Below are positions 10,183 to 17,843 of a DNA stretch of 64,000 bases, piece after piece (the first letter of the stretch is position 1; every line of letters starts with the position of its first letter). Under the pieces are notes generated by a model. The model did not search any database, had not been told where the DNA came from, and saw nothing but the letters and a program-made list of their open reading frames with translations. The translations under genes and the position numbers were made by a program. The stretch covers positions 1,240,001-1,304,000 of the forward strand of contig NZ_JAGHKP010000001.1 of NCBI RefSeq assembly GCF_017742215.1, written 5' to 3'. Origin of the DNA: Chitinophaga chungangae. GTDB taxonomy: Bacteria > Bacteroidota > Bacteroidia > Chitinophagales > Chitinophagaceae.

Positions 10183-10197
10183 TTATGTAGTACATAT
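10183..10197. promoter_or_regulatory. Palindromic operator, proximal copy, at the susC transcription start
   Basis: The 15-mer TTATGTAGTACATAT contains the near-perfect inverted repeat ATGTA-G-TACAT. The identical 15-mer recurs at 10328-10342. This copy lies immediately downstream of the predicted -7 box, where a bound repressor would block initiation. The GT-n-AC core resembles GntR-type sites, but no GntR gene is in the window. Confidence 0.6.
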
Positions 10198-10229
10198 CAA
10201 ATATGCGGTGGTTTTTTTAGTAATCCAAA
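10198..10229 (-). promoter_or_regulatory. Bacteroidota sigma-A-type promoter for susC
   Basis: Read on the minus strand, TTTG (10226-10229) is followed by exactly 20 bases and then CATATTTG (10198-10205). This matches the Bacteroidota -33 TTTG and -7 TAnnTTTG elements except for the first -7 base. Transcription would start near 10190. Confidence 0.55.
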
Positions 10230-10327
10230 TTCTTTTTTAACATGGTACATTATTATCATTAAAGCGGTATTAAAGGTATTTTGACGGACAATATCTGCAA
10301 ATTGTTTTTGGGTAATGGACGATTATA

Positions 10328-10342
10328 TTATGTAGTACATAT
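10328..10342. promoter_or_regulatory. Palindromic operator, distal copy, upstream of susC
   Basis: This is an exact second copy of the 15-mer at 10183-10197, with 130 bases between them and about 100 bases upstream of the -33 box. Two identical spaced sites suggest looping or cooperative binding by a dimeric regulator. Confidence 0.55.
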
Positions 10343-10373
10343 GATGTACTTCTGACGCTTATAACAAAAAAAG

Positions 10374-10408
10374 AAGAAGGCCGTCTCTATTTTGAGACGA
10401 CCTTCTTT
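10374..10408 (-). terminator. Terminator after the first DHFR-like gene
   Basis: Stem AAGAAGG-CGTCTC / GAGACG-CCTTCTT has one internal mismatch and a short AT loop, with an A run on the plus-strand left side (T run for minus transcripts). It ends transcription of the gene at 10433-11095 before the susC promoter. Confidence 0.7.
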
Positions 10409-10432
10409 TAAATCAATATTAAAGCTGGAAAT

Positions 10433-11095
10433 CTATTTTTCGGCCTTCCATTTCTCGCGCCTCGCCAGTTCCGCTTCGGAAGGCGCTCCCGTCACGAAGC
10501 TACCGGGCACCAGTTTGCCGGCGGGTTCATAAGTGGCAACAACCACCCCGCTCGGAGAAATTTTAGAGCTGGTAAGTTTAAACGTAACCGGTTGGGTACC
10601 GTTGCCGAATAAACGTTTTCCTTTCCCGATCGTGATGGGATAGGTCAATAAATTGATGCTGTCGATCAGGTTGGCCTCCAGCAAGGTTTGAACGAGCACG
10701 CCACTTCCCCATACCATTAATGGGTCGCCGTCCTGCTGTTTCAGTTTTTTTAATTCCGCCACGATATTGCCCTGTACTTGCGTGGAGTTTTCCCAGGGCA
10801 GGTCCAGCGGATGATTGCAAACCACATACTTTTTGGCCCGGGTGAATTTATCACCGATCGGGTTGTCGGTATTATACGGCCAGTACGCCGAAAAAATTTC
10901 GTAAGTCCGGCGCCCCAGCAACAGGTCGAACGGCTGGGCCATGATTTCGGTCATTACCTTTCCCAAAAGATCGTCCCCATAGTTCGCCTGCCATCCGCCC
11001 CATTCGAACCCGCCGGTCGTATCTTCCTGCGGCCCGCCGGGCGCCTGCATTACGCCGTCGAGCGATACAAAGACTGTTAAAATAATTTTCCTCAT
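10433..11095 (-). CDS. Dihydrofolate-reductase-like (RibD C-terminal domain) protein, copy 1
   Basis: The 220-residue protein opens with MRKIILTVFVSLDGVMQAPGG, the first strand and loop of the DHFR/RibD fold. It contains LLLGRRTYEIFSAYWP (the G-R-x-T-Y element that packs on NADPH) and DPLMVWGSGVLVQTLLEANLID, where RibD-like proteins have the G-G/S-G cofactor loop. The family is annotated as dihydrofolate reductase or bifunctional deaminase-reductase C-terminal, but most members act on unknown substrates and are unlikely to be true FolA. A charged tail (residues about 195-220) extends past the fold. Two more paralogs lie at 22675 and 25646. Confidence 0.85.
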   Translation of the reverse strand: MRKIILTVFVSLDGVMQAPGGPQEDTTGGFEWGGWQANYGDDLLGKVMTEIMAQPFDLLLGRRTYEIFSAYWPYNTDNPIGDKFTRAKKYVVCNHPLDLPWENSTQVQGNIVAELKKLKQQDGDPLMVWGSGVLVQTLLEANLIDSINLLTYPITIGKGKRLFGNGTQPVTFKLTSSKISPSGVVVATYEPAGKLVPGSFVTGAPSEAELARREKWKAEK

Positions 11096-11291
11096 AATCT
11101 TATTTTTAACTGTTCAGGATTAAGTTTCTGTTTATACAAACCTACGCCGACGGGCGCAATAGGAAAGGGTGCGGATACGACAATGTTGGGGTCATTTCCG
11201 TCGCGGGGCGACCGCTTCCCGGTTCTACAACAATGCCGGTCTTCCGTTCCGGCCCGCGTATAATTAAAGTATAAACCTGTACCTTCCCGTT

Positions 11292-11747
11292 ATGAAAAAA
11301 AGCGCCGGCATATTGCTTTACCGTATGGTGGAAAATTCCCCCCAGGTGCTGCTGGTGCATCCCGGCGGCCCGTTCTGGAAAAAGAAGGACCTCGGCGCAT
11401 GGTCTATTCCCAAAGGCGAGTTCACCGATGAGGAAGACCCGCTGGAAGCCGCCCTGCGTGAATTGCGGGAAGAAACCGGCATCCCCGTGAAAAAAGGCGC
11501 GTGTCTGCCGCTTGCGCCTGTCAGGCAGAAAAGCGGGAAACTCGTGATGGCCTGGGCTATGCAAGGCGACCTGGACGTAAACAAGATCAGCAGTAATACT
11601 TTCGAACTGGAATGGCCGTCACGTTCCGGCAAAAAACAAATGGTGCCCGAAATAGACGAGGCCCGCTGGTTTTCCATCCCCGAAGCCCGGGAAAAGATCA
11701 ACCCCGCACAGGCCGCGCTGCTGGATGAACTGGAAGGAAAATTGTAG
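11292..11747 (+). CDS. NUDIX hydrolase
   Basis: The 151-residue protein carries a complete Nudix box: G at the start of GEFTDEEDPLEAALRELREE followed by TGI, fitting GX5EX7REUXEEXGU exactly. The N-terminal strand KKSAGILLYRMVENSPQVLLVHPGG and the GAWSIPKGEF lead-in match the subfamily that hydrolyses nucleoside diphosphate derivatives and related compounds. Its E/D-rich C-terminus completes the 140-160-residue single-domain fold. It is probably cytoplasmic and acts in nucleotide or cofactor housekeeping; the exact substrate is unknown. It stands alone on the plus strand. Confidence 0.92.
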   Translation: MKKSAGILLYRMVENSPQVLLVHPGGPFWKKKDLGAWSIPKGEFTDEEDPLEAALRELREETGIPVKKGACLPLAPVRQKSGKLVMAWAMQGDLDVNKISSNTFELEWPSRSGKKQMVPEIDEARWFSIPEAREKINPAQAALLDELEGKL

Positions 11748-11888
11748 AGGAAAAAATATAACGGTAACGGATACACGTTTATCCATATTATTTCCCGGCA
11801 TTAAGATCGTAACCTATCATGACATACCATATAATTACCAACATTCCAGCACGAAAGTTGCGGCATTCGGATTATAAAAACGATCATC

Positions 11889-12032
11889 ATGGCAACAGCT
11901 TTGGAAACCGTACAGGCGTACCTGGAAGCCCTGAACGAAGAAAATTTTTCGGCGGCGAGGAATTATGTGACCGATGGGCTAGTATTTGAAGGCGTAATGG
12001 GCGCGCGGTATGGCGCGGAGGCTGGTGTTTGA
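11889..12032 (+). pseudogene. N-terminal remnant of a SnoaL/NTF2-like protein
   Basis: Only 47 codons remain. The N-terminus (ETVQAYLEALNEENFSAARN, then a FEGVMGARYGAEA loop) matches the first helix pair and strand of SnoaL-like polyketide-cyclase-fold proteins of about 130 residues, where GA-E-AY leads into the rest of the fold. Here the frame stops after GAEAGV and no continuation is visible in other frames. The remnant lies antisense over the 3' end of the AraC gene, so a deletion appears to have fused the two. Confidence 0.65.
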
Positions 12033-13063
12033 CCCGACGCCGGTGCTTTGAGGGAAGATGCGGACAACCGCTGCCGCGCCGTTTTGGGCGTGGCGTTCGT
12101 CCACAGCTTGAAAGCGCGGCGGAACGCCGGCAGGTCGTTATACCCCAAAATGCCCGCTACTTCGGTGATGGAGACGGCAGGATTTTTCATCAGGTGAAGC
12201 GCCAGTTCTTTTTTTACTTCATTGGCTACTTCGCGGAAGCTGGTCTGCTCGTCGGAGAGCTTGCGTTGAAGGGTGCGCACGGTAATGTTCAGGCCCAGCG
12301 CCGCGTCTTCGATGGTAGGCAGCTGGCCTTTGAACTGCATCAGCAAAAGATGTTTCAGGCTGTCGCGGCAGCTGGCCTGCAATTGAAGGGACTTTTTCTG
12401 ACCGAGTATTTCATTGAACAGCTGGTAAAGCGACTTGTCTGACGTAAGCACCGGCGTGCCCATGTCCTGCCGGGAAAATACCGCGCGATGCAGCGGCGCG
12501 TTGAAAAGCACCGGGCAATGCAGCACATGCGTATAGGCGGATACGGCCGTTTTGGAAAACTCCACTTCCGCGCCGAGCGGCCGGATTTGTTTACCTGTAA
12601 GCACCTGCATATGATGCACCATGCTGGCCAGTGTAAGATCGATGGCGATGCGGGCGTTGCGGGGATAGGTATTTTTCCAGGCGGCGTTCTGATAAAGCTC
12701 CACAATGGCCTTTTCGCCTTCTTCCCGGTACACGAACGTGATCATCGGGCATACCATGAAACCATACCGGCAATATACTTCCAGCGCTTCACGCAGGTTG
12801 CGGCTCGCCTGCATCATAAAACCCACCATGCCGGTCATCGATATGCTGATCTCCGAACCGATGGCCAGGCCGATCTGTTCGTTACCGGTGAGGTCCGCCA
12901 GCAGGTCGTACAGCGATGCGGCTTTCTGCCATTCCACTTTCTGTTCGGAATCGCTGATCTCCTCCTGCGTGAAGCCCGCCTTTTCCCGCAGGGCGTCGTA
13001 CGCTTCCCCGTAAGTGGCGGCGGTATGCAATATTTCCCGGATAACGGTGGCCTGTAAACCCAT
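11963..13063 (-). CDS. AraC-family transcriptional regulator (Arabinose_bd / OruR-type) with an acquired tail
   Basis: The 366-residue protein has an N-terminal ligand-binding region (about 20-205, with LADLTGNEQIGLAIG and FMMQASRNLREALEVYCRYG, typical of the OruR/ArgR-like subgroup). The C-terminal double HTH domain includes LGLNITVRTLQRKLSDEQTS and SITEVAGILGYNDLPAFRRA. The family usually ends soon after the second HTH. Here the last 30 or so residues (Ala/Pro/Ser-rich) are read antisense through the SnoaL remnant and look non-native. It is divergent from the glycosyltransferase gene and may control it. Confidence 0.88.
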   Translation of the reverse strand: MGLQATVIREILHTAATYGEAYDALREKAGFTQEEISDSEQKVEWQKAASLYDLLADLTGNEQIGLAIGSEISISMTGMVGFMMQASRNLREALEVYCRYGFMVCPMITFVYREEGEKAIVELYQNAAWKNTYPRNARIAIDLTLASMVHHMQVLTGKQIRPLGAEVEFSKTAVSAYTHVLHCPVLFNAPLHRAVFSRQDMGTPVLTSDKSLYQLFNEILGQKKSLQLQASCRDSLKHLLLMQFKGQLPTIEDAALGLNITVRTLQRKLSDEQTSFREVANEVKKELALHLMKNPAVSITEVAGILGYNDLPAFRRAFKLWTNATPKTARQRLSASSLKAPASGQTPASAPYRAPITPSNTSPSVT

Positions 13064-13141
13064 GGCGTAAAATGACCTGTTTCAGGTACAAATTACACTT
13101 TTCTGACCTGTTTTACCGGGCTTTCTTTGCATAAAAAAATC

Positions 13142-14497
13142 ATGCAAGCCACGATGCTGAACAACCCCAAAAACGTCCTGCCCGCCCTTAACGGGCAGCG
13201 CAAAAAGATCCTGTTTGCCAATATCCCGGCAGACGGGCATTTTAACCCCCTCACCGGCCTGGCCGTGCGTCTCCGCAACGAAGGCCACGACGTACGGTGG
13301 TACACCGGCCCCACCTATGCCCCCAAAATCGAAAAGCTGGGCATCCCTTATTATTTGTTCAACAAAGCGAAGGAAGTAACGGTACACAATATCGACGAGG
13401 TATTTCCCGAACGTCGGAAGATCAAAAATCACGTCAAAAAGGTCATCTTCGACATCTGCACGTATTTTATCGAAAGGGGCGGCGAGTTTTTTGAAGATAT
13501 CCGCGACATTAATGAAAGTTTTGATTTCGATGTGCTGGTGGCGGACAATACCTTTACCGGCATCAGTTTCGTAAAGGAGAAGCTGCAAAAACATACCGTT
13601 GCGATCGGGATATTGCCGCTCGGTGAATCTTCCCGCGAACTGCCGCCGCCGATCATGGGACTTACGCCGGCCACAACCCTTGCCGGCAAAGCGTTTCATG
13701 CCATGCTGCGCGCGCTGGTGAACAAAGTGCTGCTAAAAAAACCGCACCGGCTCATGCGTGAATGTCATCACCGGTACGGCATTTCACTGGGCGATAAAAA
13801 CCTTTTCGATACGCAGATCGAAAAATCCACCCTGTACCTGCAAAGCGGCTCACCGGGGTTCGAGTACCCGCGCAAAGGCATGAGCCCGCATATCCGGTTC
13901 ATCGGCCCGCTGCTGCCGGTGTCCGCGGAAGACGATTACCATATCAGTTTTGCGGACAAACTGCTGCGGTTTAAAAAAGTGATCCTGGTCACGCAGGGCA
14001 CCTTCGAGCCGGACGTGAACAAACTGATCGTGCCCACGCTGGAGGCTTTTAAAAATACGGACTGCCTGGTGGTGGCGACTACCGCGGGATGGCATACTGC
14101 CAGCCTGCGCGAACGGTACGGCAGCTTCGACAATGTGGTGATCGAAGATTTTATTCCTTTCAACCGCATCATGCCTTTTGCGCATGTATTTGTGTCTACC
14201 GGCGGGTTTGGCGGAGTGATGATGAGCATCTGCAACAGGCTGCCCGTGGTGGCGGCGGGCATTCATGAAGGGAAGAACGAGATCTGCGCGCGCATCGGGC
14301 ATTTCAGGCTGGGCATTAATCTCCGTACGGAAAAACCGTCTCCCCGGCGCATCCGCAAAGCGGTGGCGCAGATCCTGAGCAATGGATCTTACCGGAAAAA
14401 TGTGGAAACGCTGGCGGAGGAATTTTCGCGGTACGACCCGCTTGCGCTTTGCGCCGAACATATCGGTCGTTTGCCGGCGTTGAAAGCGGTGCGTTAG
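13142..14497 (+). CDS. Glycosyltransferase, GT1-like (UDP-glycosyltransferase/MGT type)
   Basis: I chose the ATG at 13142 (451 residues); a TTG lies 15 bases upstream and another ATG at 13154. The N-terminal Rossmann half starts KKILFANIPADGHFNPLTGL, the GHxNP acceptor-side motif of GT1/MGT enzymes. The C-terminal donor-binding half contains KVILVTQGTFEPDVNKLIVP and FIPFNRIMPFAHVFVSTGGFGGVM, equivalent to the UDP-sugar motif HGGxxT region, with STGG replacing the usual THGG. It likely glycosylates a small lipophilic acceptor or macrolide-type compound in the cytoplasm. The gene is divergent from the AraC regulator with about 80 bases between starts. Confidence 0.88.
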   Translation: MQATMLNNPKNVLPALNGQRKKILFANIPADGHFNPLTGLAVRLRNEGHDVRWYTGPTYAPKIEKLGIPYYLFNKAKEVTVHNIDEVFPERRKIKNHVKKVIFDICTYFIERGGEFFEDIRDINESFDFDVLVADNTFTGISFVKEKLQKHTVAIGILPLGESSRELPPPIMGLTPATTLAGKAFHAMLRALVNKVLLKKPHRLMRECHHRYGISLGDKNLFDTQIEKSTLYLQSGSPGFEYPRKGMSPHIRFIGPLLPVSAEDDYHISFADKLLRFKKVILVTQGTFEPDVNKLIVPTLEAFKNTDCLVVATTAGWHTASLRERYGSFDNVVIEDFIPFNRIMPFAHVFVSTGGFGGVMMSICNRLPVVAAGIHEGKNEICARIGHFRLGINLRTEKPSPRRIRKAVAQILSNGSYRKNVETLAEEFSRYDPLALCAEHIGRLPALKAVR

Positions 14498-14505
14498 AGG
14501 GCGGT

Positions 14506-16200
14506 TTACCTGGCGGAAAGCCTGATGTTTGACGCTTTGCCGAGATACAGTTTCGCCGCCGTCAGCTCCGGCCGTTCCGGCTGCTGAACGGCGGATATTT
14601 TGACGAGCTGCTGGTAAAAAGCGGTTGCTTTGCCCGCGTTGCCGGCCCGTTCGGCCGCCAGGCCGGCGCTGTACAATGCGTTGAAGCGGTTGGGATGGTC
14701 TCTAAGGTCGATCTCATAAGCTTCCAGCGCCAGTGCCGGTTTGTTCATGGCCAGCAGCATGTCGCCGAGCAGTTCGCGGGCAGGCGCCACTTCGCAGGGC
14801 GTTACCGGCGGCTTGGGTGTGGATTCTTCCATGATGGCGGCTTTTTCCATCTGCGCCAGCGCCGCTTCGTTTTTCCCCTCCCGGTACAAAATCCAGGCTT
14901 TGGAAGCCACCAGCTGGATCTCTACCTGGTTAGCCTTGTAGGCTTCCTGTTTGTGCAGCAGCGCATCGTGAAGCACGTTGAGTTTCCGATGCTCTTCCCG
15001 CGCCGCTTCCAGCCTGTTCAGGTGAATGTTGCCGAGCAGCCTGGTGAAATGAATGATGGCCTTTTCCCAGGGATAGTTTTCCCACACGCCGCCCGCCGCA
15101 TGCGGATCGAGCGCAGCGGCCTGTTCCCACATCCTGTTCTCCAGCACGTAACGCGCCGGGATCGCCGCAAAGGCATAGATCACCTTGGGCGTTTCGGGGA
15201 ATACTTCACGGATGGTCTGCAGGTAATCGCATTGTTCTTTTGCCTGTTTATTGTCGGCTTTTTGAAGATAGGAATACACGAGATAGTCCAGGCAATGCAG
15301 CTCCTCGTCCCAATGACCGTTAAAGCCCGCGCTTTCGGCGTAACATTTTGCGGCGTCGGCCGCTACCTTGTTGGAAAAAATGCTTTCATCCCAAAGTCCG
15401 AGCCGTACGAAAATATGCGAGGGCATATGCTGCGCGTGGGCAGACGATGGCGCAACCGCGGCGTATTTCCTCGCTGCGGGCAGCGCCATTTCGGCCAGCG
15501 GCGGGTAATCGTAACTGTGGATGAGATAGTGGATAATGCCGGGATGGGAAGGGTTTTGACCCTGTGCGGCTAAAATTTCCCCCGCTTTTTTTTGTTTGCT
15601 GAAGGTCTTGTCTGTCGGGTCTGCCGCGCTGTTCAGCGCCAGGGCGTAAAGCGCGGCGGCATCGAGGTCGCCGGGGTAGGAAGTGTAAACTTTCTCCATG
15701 GCTTTTTCGAAGCCGATGCAACGGCTGCGGTGCGTCGTTTTGTCCGGGTCTTTGTAAAACTCGGCGATCGCATCGATGTAAGCCGTTTCCCTGGCTGATT
15801 TGCCGGGAATGGCACGCGCAATGTCAACGGCTTTTTTCCCTTTTTCGAATTCCTGTTTATTGGGCGGCGACCAAAGCGGGTGGAAGTTGCTCATGGCCAC
15901 GCCCCAGTAAGCCATGGCGCAGCCGGGCTCTTTGTCGATAATGGCGGCGAAAGCTTTTTCGGCTTCATCGTACTCGAACGAATGCAGTAGCGCCAGCGCA
16001 AAGTTAAAATCGTCTCTCACGCGGCCGGAACAGGAAATGCCGAACGATACCGCGCCCAGTTGCCGGTCTGCCGGGCCGCACAGGATCGTTTTACCTTTTT
16101 TGAGGTTCATGGCGTTGATAGCCCCGCTTCCCGGCGCCTTTTGTTTGCCGGCACAGCCGGCCAGCAGCAAAAGACTGATGCAGCACAATATCGTTTTCAT
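14506..16200 (-). CDS. TPR-repeat lipoprotein
   Basis: The 564-residue protein has a clear lipobox (LLLLAGC, Cys near 16). Helical repeat units run through it, for example SFEYDEAEKAFAAIIDKEPGCAMA and, near the C-terminus, MNKPALALEAYEIDLRDHPN with its follow-on FNALYSAGLAAERAGNAGKA. The conserved segments AMAYWGVAMSNFHPLW and AQHMPSHIFVRLGLWDESI mark a family of large secreted TPR proteins common in Bacteroidota and Proteobacteria whose function is unknown. It should be anchored to a membrane facing the periplasm. It is convergent with the glycosyltransferase gene (8 bases apart). Confidence 0.85.
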   Translation of the reverse strand: MKTILCCISLLLLAGCAGKQKAPGSGAINAMNLKKGKTILCGPADRQLGAVSFGISCSGRVRDDFNFALALLHSFEYDEAEKAFAAIIDKEPGCAMAYWGVAMSNFHPLWSPPNKQEFEKGKKAVDIARAIPGKSARETAYIDAIAEFYKDPDKTTHRSRCIGFEKAMEKVYTSYPGDLDAAALYALALNSAADPTDKTFSKQKKAGEILAAQGQNPSHPGIIHYLIHSYDYPPLAEMALPAARKYAAVAPSSAHAQHMPSHIFVRLGLWDESIFSNKVAADAAKCYAESAGFNGHWDEELHCLDYLVYSYLQKADNKQAKEQCDYLQTIREVFPETPKVIYAFAAIPARYVLENRMWEQAAALDPHAAGGVWENYPWEKAIIHFTRLLGNIHLNRLEAAREEHRKLNVLHDALLHKQEAYKANQVEIQLVASKAWILYREGKNEAALAQMEKAAIMEESTPKPPVTPCEVAPARELLGDMLLAMNKPALALEAYEIDLRDHPNRFNALYSAGLAAERAGNAGKATAFYQQLVKISAVQQPERPELTAAKLYLGKASNIRLSAR

Positions 16201-16344
16201 GTGGATAAGTTGATGTTTTTCGTAACTCTTAATTTAACCTTAATACGGCTTTCCGCAAGCCCGGAATGTATATCTGGCGGTATTTGAAGGGCGGTTGGGC
16301 CGAAAATGGGGATTGCCTGGGGGAACAGGATGCTGAACAGGGCA

Positions 16345-16586
16345 CTACCGCTCTTTCTTTTTCTTATTTACTCCCTTAAACAGGTTGACGACAAGGAATA
16401 CCTGCGAAAACATCATTGCCAGGTAAAATTTGCCGCTATGCGGCAGCGGCGCCCTGTTTTCAGCAGGTCGTAATATGTACCGCCGATCTGTATATCGATG
16501 AGATGGTTATCATAAAAAACGTATACCGCCAGGAAAATGAGGGCCACGTATAAAAACAGGCTGTAAGGTTTGAACAGATATTTCAC
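16345..16586 (-). pseudogene. Small two-TM membrane protein broken by a single-base frameshift
   Basis: A GTG start at 16584-16586 opens KYLFKPYSLFLYVALIFLAV, an obvious TM helix, then IQIGGTYYDLLKTG. In this frame translation ends soon after in CRIAANFTWQ-stop. Shifting by one base at the GGG run near 16452 gives APLPHSGKFYLAMM-FSQVFLVVNLFKGVNKKKKER-stop, a second TM helix with a Lys-rich tail. Restoring one G would yield one 80-residue protein. The family is not recognised. Either a real frameshift mutation or a sequencing error in a G run could explain it. Confidence 0.6.
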
Positions 16587-16624
16587 GGCACAGGTTTAAC
16601 CACGGTAAGATACACAATTCCCCC

Positions 16625-16987
16625 TCACGATGTTTGTTGCTGTTCCCGCTGCCGCCCGCCCCATTCGCTCAGCTGCTTTAACAGCGGGCTCAATGCCATG
16701 GCCATTTCCGTCAGTTCATATTCCACTCTCGGCGGCACTTCCGCGTATGCTTTGCGTTTGATCAGCCCGTCTTTTTCCAGCGCCTTCAACTGCAGGGTGA
16801 GCATACGTTCCGTCACATAATAAAATTCCCTTTTCAGGTCGCTGAAACGCAGCGTTTTGCCGTCGAGTTTGTCCAGTATCAATATTTTCCACCTGCCGCC
16901 GATCATAGACAGTGCGTAGGTGAGGTCGCAGTTGACGATATATTTTTCGTTGTGCGTGTAAGTCGAATTTTTCTTTCTGGCCGTCAT
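16625..16987 (-). CDS. HxlR-family winged-helix transcriptional regulator
   Basis: The 120-residue protein matches HxlR regulators over its full length: the N-terminal Cys20 that serves as redox or electrophile sensor in several members (YIVNCDLTYALSMIGGRWK), the helix TLRFSDLKREFYYVTERMLT and the wing KAYAEVPPRVEYELTE. The usual partner arrangement is a divergent oxidoreductase gene, and here the SDR gene starts 97 bases away on the other strand. It probably represses that SDR operon and itself until its Cys is modified; the control relation is inferred. Confidence 0.92.
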   Translation of the reverse strand: MTARKKNSTYTHNEKYIVNCDLTYALSMIGGRWKILILDKLDGKTLRFSDLKREFYYVTERMLTLQLKALEKDGLIKRKAYAEVPPRVEYELTEMAMALSPLLKQLSEWGGRQREQQQTS

Positions 16988-17051
16988 TACTTACATTTTT
17001 GTTCGTTGCATACAATTGGCCGTACGCCCCGTAAAATTAGAGGCATCACGC

Positions 17052-17059
17052 TACTTTTG
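17052..17059 (+). promoter_or_regulatory. Candidate -7 promoter box of the SDR operon
   Basis: TACTTTTG fits TAnnTTTG exactly and lies 25 bases before the SDR start. No convincing TTTG is found at the -33 distance, which suggests an activator- or repressor-dependent promoter in the HxlR-SDR divergent region. Confidence 0.35.
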
Positions 17060-17084
17060 AAAAAATAAATTTCAAACGACAAAC

Positions 17085-17819
17085 ATGGATTTACATCTGA
17101 AAGGAAAGACTGCCGTAATAACCGGCGCCAGCCAGGGTTTCGGCCGCGCCATCGCCAAAGGGCTGGCATCGGAAGGCGTGAAGATTTTTGCCACCGCGAG
17201 GAATGAAGAACTGCTCAAAAGCCTGCATGAAGAAACCGGCGCGGTAACGTTCGCGCAGGATTTCACCGCGCCCGGAGCGCCGCAGGCAATCGCCAACGCT
17301 GCGCTGGCAGCGCTGGGACGGGTAGACATCCTCGTCAATAACGCAGGCCGCAGCCGCGCGCTGGGCGTAACGGGCGACGAAGAAGAATGGGAGGCCGGTT
17401 TTACACTCGACTTCACCCGTCACCGGCAGCTTACGCAGCACTTGCTGCCGCACATGATGGAGCGCAGCCAGGGCGTTATCCTGAATGTCACCAGCACCTA
17501 CGAACTGCGCAGCATCAACGTTTCCGCGGTAGCGAAAGGCGCCGTTGCCGTGTGGTCCAAACAGCTGGCTGGACAGCTGGGGCAATACAACATCCGCGTC
17601 AATTGCCTGCAGCCGGGCCTGATCGATACTGCGAATACGCAAAGGATATTCACCGCGGAAGAACGCAGACAATTTGCCCAAAACAATATTCCGCTGGGCG
17701 ATTTCGGGCAGCCGGAAGATATCGCCAATATGGCCGCGTTCCTCGCATCGCCGCGCGCCGGGTACATTACAGGCGCCGTGGCAGTGGTAGACGGCGGTTT
17801 GCGGTATCACCCGTTCTGA
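17085..17819 (+). CDS. SDR-family oxidoreductase lacking the catalytic tyrosine
   Basis: The 244-residue protein has the classical SDR fold: cofactor loop GASQGFG (residues 14-20), LVNNAGR, the Ser-strand segment ILNVTSTYEL, and the C-terminal VNCLQPGLIDT and ITGAVAVVDGGL. The active-site YxxxK is altered: Lys151 is present but position 147 is Ser (S-A-V-A-K). Most classical SDRs need that Tyr, so it may be a non-catalytic or unusual SDR. It is first in a run with the EamA transporter (24 bases downstream) and divergent from HxlR, which may regulate it in response to electrophiles. Confidence 0.88.
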   Translation: MDLHLKGKTAVITGASQGFGRAIAKGLASEGVKIFATARNEELLKSLHEETGAVTFAQDFTAPGAPQAIANAALAALGRVDILVNNAGRSRALGVTGDEEEWEAGFTLDFTRHRQLTQHLLPHMMERSQGVILNVTSTYELRSINVSAVAKGAVAVWSKQLAGQLGQYNIRVNCLQPGLIDTANTQRIFTAEERRQFAQNNIPLGDFGQPEDIANMAAFLASPRAGYITGAVAVVDGGLRYHPF

Positions 17820-17843
17820 TCAAAATGGATTATCTTCATAACA

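Noticed and set aside
10147..10195. Earlier ATG of the sialidase-locus susC gene
   Set aside because: It lies within the operator and at the predicted transcription start; the ATG at 10147 leads straight into a signal peptide.
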